DNA of 64,000 nt from Dryobates pubescens (taxonomy: Eukaryota > Chordata > Aves > Piciformes > Picidae). Below the pieces are notes generated by a model. It did not search any database, had not been told where the DNA came from, and was given only the letters and a program-made list of their open reading frames with translations. Location: positions 62,001 to 126,000 of the forward strand of contig NC_071618.1 in NCBI RefSeq assembly GCF_014839835.1, written 5' to 3'. Of the stretch, positions 62,689 through 64,000 are shown one piece after another. Position 1 is the first letter of the stretch, and every line of letters begins with the position of its first letter. A program made the position numbers and the translations under genes.

Positions 62689-64000
62689 GAATACATAGAA
62701 TACATAGAATAAACCAGGTTGGAAGAGACCTTCAAGATCATCGCGTCCAACCCATCAACCAATCCAACACCGCCCAAGCAACTAACCCACAGCACCAAGC
62801 ACCCCGTCAAGTCTTCTCCTAAAAACCTCCAGTGATGGCGACTCCACCACCTCCCCAGGCAGCCCATTCCAATGTGCAATCACTCTTTCTGTATAGAACT
62901 TTTTTCTAACATCCAGCCGGAATCTCCCCTGGCGCAGCCTGAGACTGTGTCCTCTTGTTCTGGTACTGCTTGCCTGGGAGAAGAGACCAACATCCGTCTG
63001 TCTACAACCTCCCTTCAGGTAGTTGTAGAGAGCAATAAGGTCACCCCTGAGCCTCCTCTTCTCCAGGCTAAGCAACCCCAGCTCCCTCAGCCTCTCCTCG
63101 TAGGGCTTATGTTCCAAACCCCTCACCAACTTTGTTGCTCTTCTCTGGACATGCTCCAGCAAGTCAACCTCCTTCCTAAACTGAGGGGCCCAGAACTGGA
63201 CACAGGACTCAAGGTGTGGCCTAACCAATGCTGAGTACAGGGCAGAATGACCTCCCTGCTCCTGCTGGCCACACTGTTCCTGATGCAGGCCAGGATGCCA
63301 TTGGCCCTCTTAGCTGCCTGGGCACACTGCAGGCTCATGTTCAGTCTACCGTCGACCAGCACCCCCAGGTCCCTCTCAGCCTGACTGCTCTCCAGCCACT
63401 CTGACCCCAGCCTGTAGCTCTGCATGGGGTTGCTGTGGCCAATGTGCAGAACCCGGCACTTGGATGTGTTAAATCTCATGCCGTTGGACTCTGCCCATCT
63501 GCCCAGCCTGTCGAGGTCCCTCTGCAGAGCCTCTCTACCCTCCAGCAGATCAACTCCTGCCCCCAGCTTGGTGTTGTCAGCAAATTTACTGATGATGGAC
63601 TCAATGTCCTCGTCCAGATCATCAATAAAGATGTTAAAGAGCATGGGGCCCAGCACTGATCCCTGGGGCACACCACTGGTGCCTGGCTGCCAGCTGGATG
63701 TGGCACCATTCACCACCACTCTCTGGGCTCGGCCCTCCAGCCAGTTCCTAACCCATCTCAGTGTGCTCCCATCCAAGCCAGGGGCTGACAGCTTGGCCAG
63801 GAGTTTGCTATGGGGAACGGTGTCAAAGGCCTTGCTGAGGTCCAGGTAGACTACATCCACAGGCCTCCCCACATCCACCAGGTGGGTCACCTGATCATAG
63901 AAGGAGATCAGGTTGGTCAGGCAGGACCTGCCCTTCCTAAACCCATGCTGGCTGGGCCTGATCCCTTGGCCATCCTCTAAGTGTTGCGTGATTGCACTCA
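62689..64000 (-). mobile_element. CR1 LINE, reverse transcriptase and 3' end, running off the window
   Basis: Minus-strand CR1 with a terminal ATTCTATGT-type repeat at 62689-62715. An open stretch 63890-63123 carries RT motifs ([62 protein letters not shown]). A second open stretch (63228-62782) in another frame holds the post-RT end. The catalytic FADD is FADN here, so it is defective. It continues past the window edge; the full 5' extent is unknown. Confidence 0.94.

Noticed and set aside
63123-63890. Reverse transcriptase open frame as a retrovirus
   Set aside because: The RT type, the conserved 3' sequence and the 8-bp terminal repeats are those of a CR1 non-LTR LINE; there is no LTR, gag, protease or envelope.

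Overview
The window looks like a very GC-rich piece of a bird (sauropsid) genome, probably a microchromosome. Support comes from three CR1 LINE fragments, short multi-exon genes with GT-AG introns, CpG-rich promoters and introns almost entirely made of minisatellites. The genes match a cluster found on human 19q13.12. Exon models were built by hand from splice sites, unbroken phase and remembered vertebrate proteins; no alignment was run.

Layout: 1-572 (-) is a partial FFAR2/FFAR3-like receptor. 640-3525 is minisatellite. 3548-3965 is a tandemly amplified promoter module. TMEM147 (+, 4132-10958, 7 exons, complete) faces ATP4A (-, 12314-19161, last 8 coding exons only). A 100-N gap lies at 22449-22548. 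KMT2B (+, 23425-34015, last 13 coding exons) is followed by PSENEN (+, 35362-37076, complete). PSENEN converges on LIN37 (-, 38047-44458, 9 coding exons). LIN37 is head-to-head with PROSER3 (+, 45215-47894), which is followed in tandem by HAUS5 (+, 48333-56023, 19 exons). HAUS5 converges on COX6B1 (-, 56349-57539). From about 59 kb to the end there is a 21-bp satellite carrying two CR1 fragments; no gene was recognised there.

The genes are unrelated housekeeping or tissue genes: ER membrane protein, gastric proton pump, histone H3K4 methyltransferase, gamma-secretase subunit, MuvB/DREAM subunit, augmin subunit and cytochrome-oxidase subunit. They share architecture rather than a pathway. Poly(A) signals sit within about 0-600 bp of the stop codons, three gene pairs converge, and two stop codons overlap AATAAA.

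The most notable signals are: a six-copy 56-bp CRE/GC-box module upstream of TMEM147; a ZNF143/THAP11-like motif repeated in the HAUS5 and PSENEN promoters and, remarkably, throughout the PROSER3 coding exon; an apparently altered Taspase1 site in KMT2B; a probable U12-type intron in HAUS5; tandem copies of a TMEM147 exon end and splice donor; and a gap that hides the 5' parts of two large genes.
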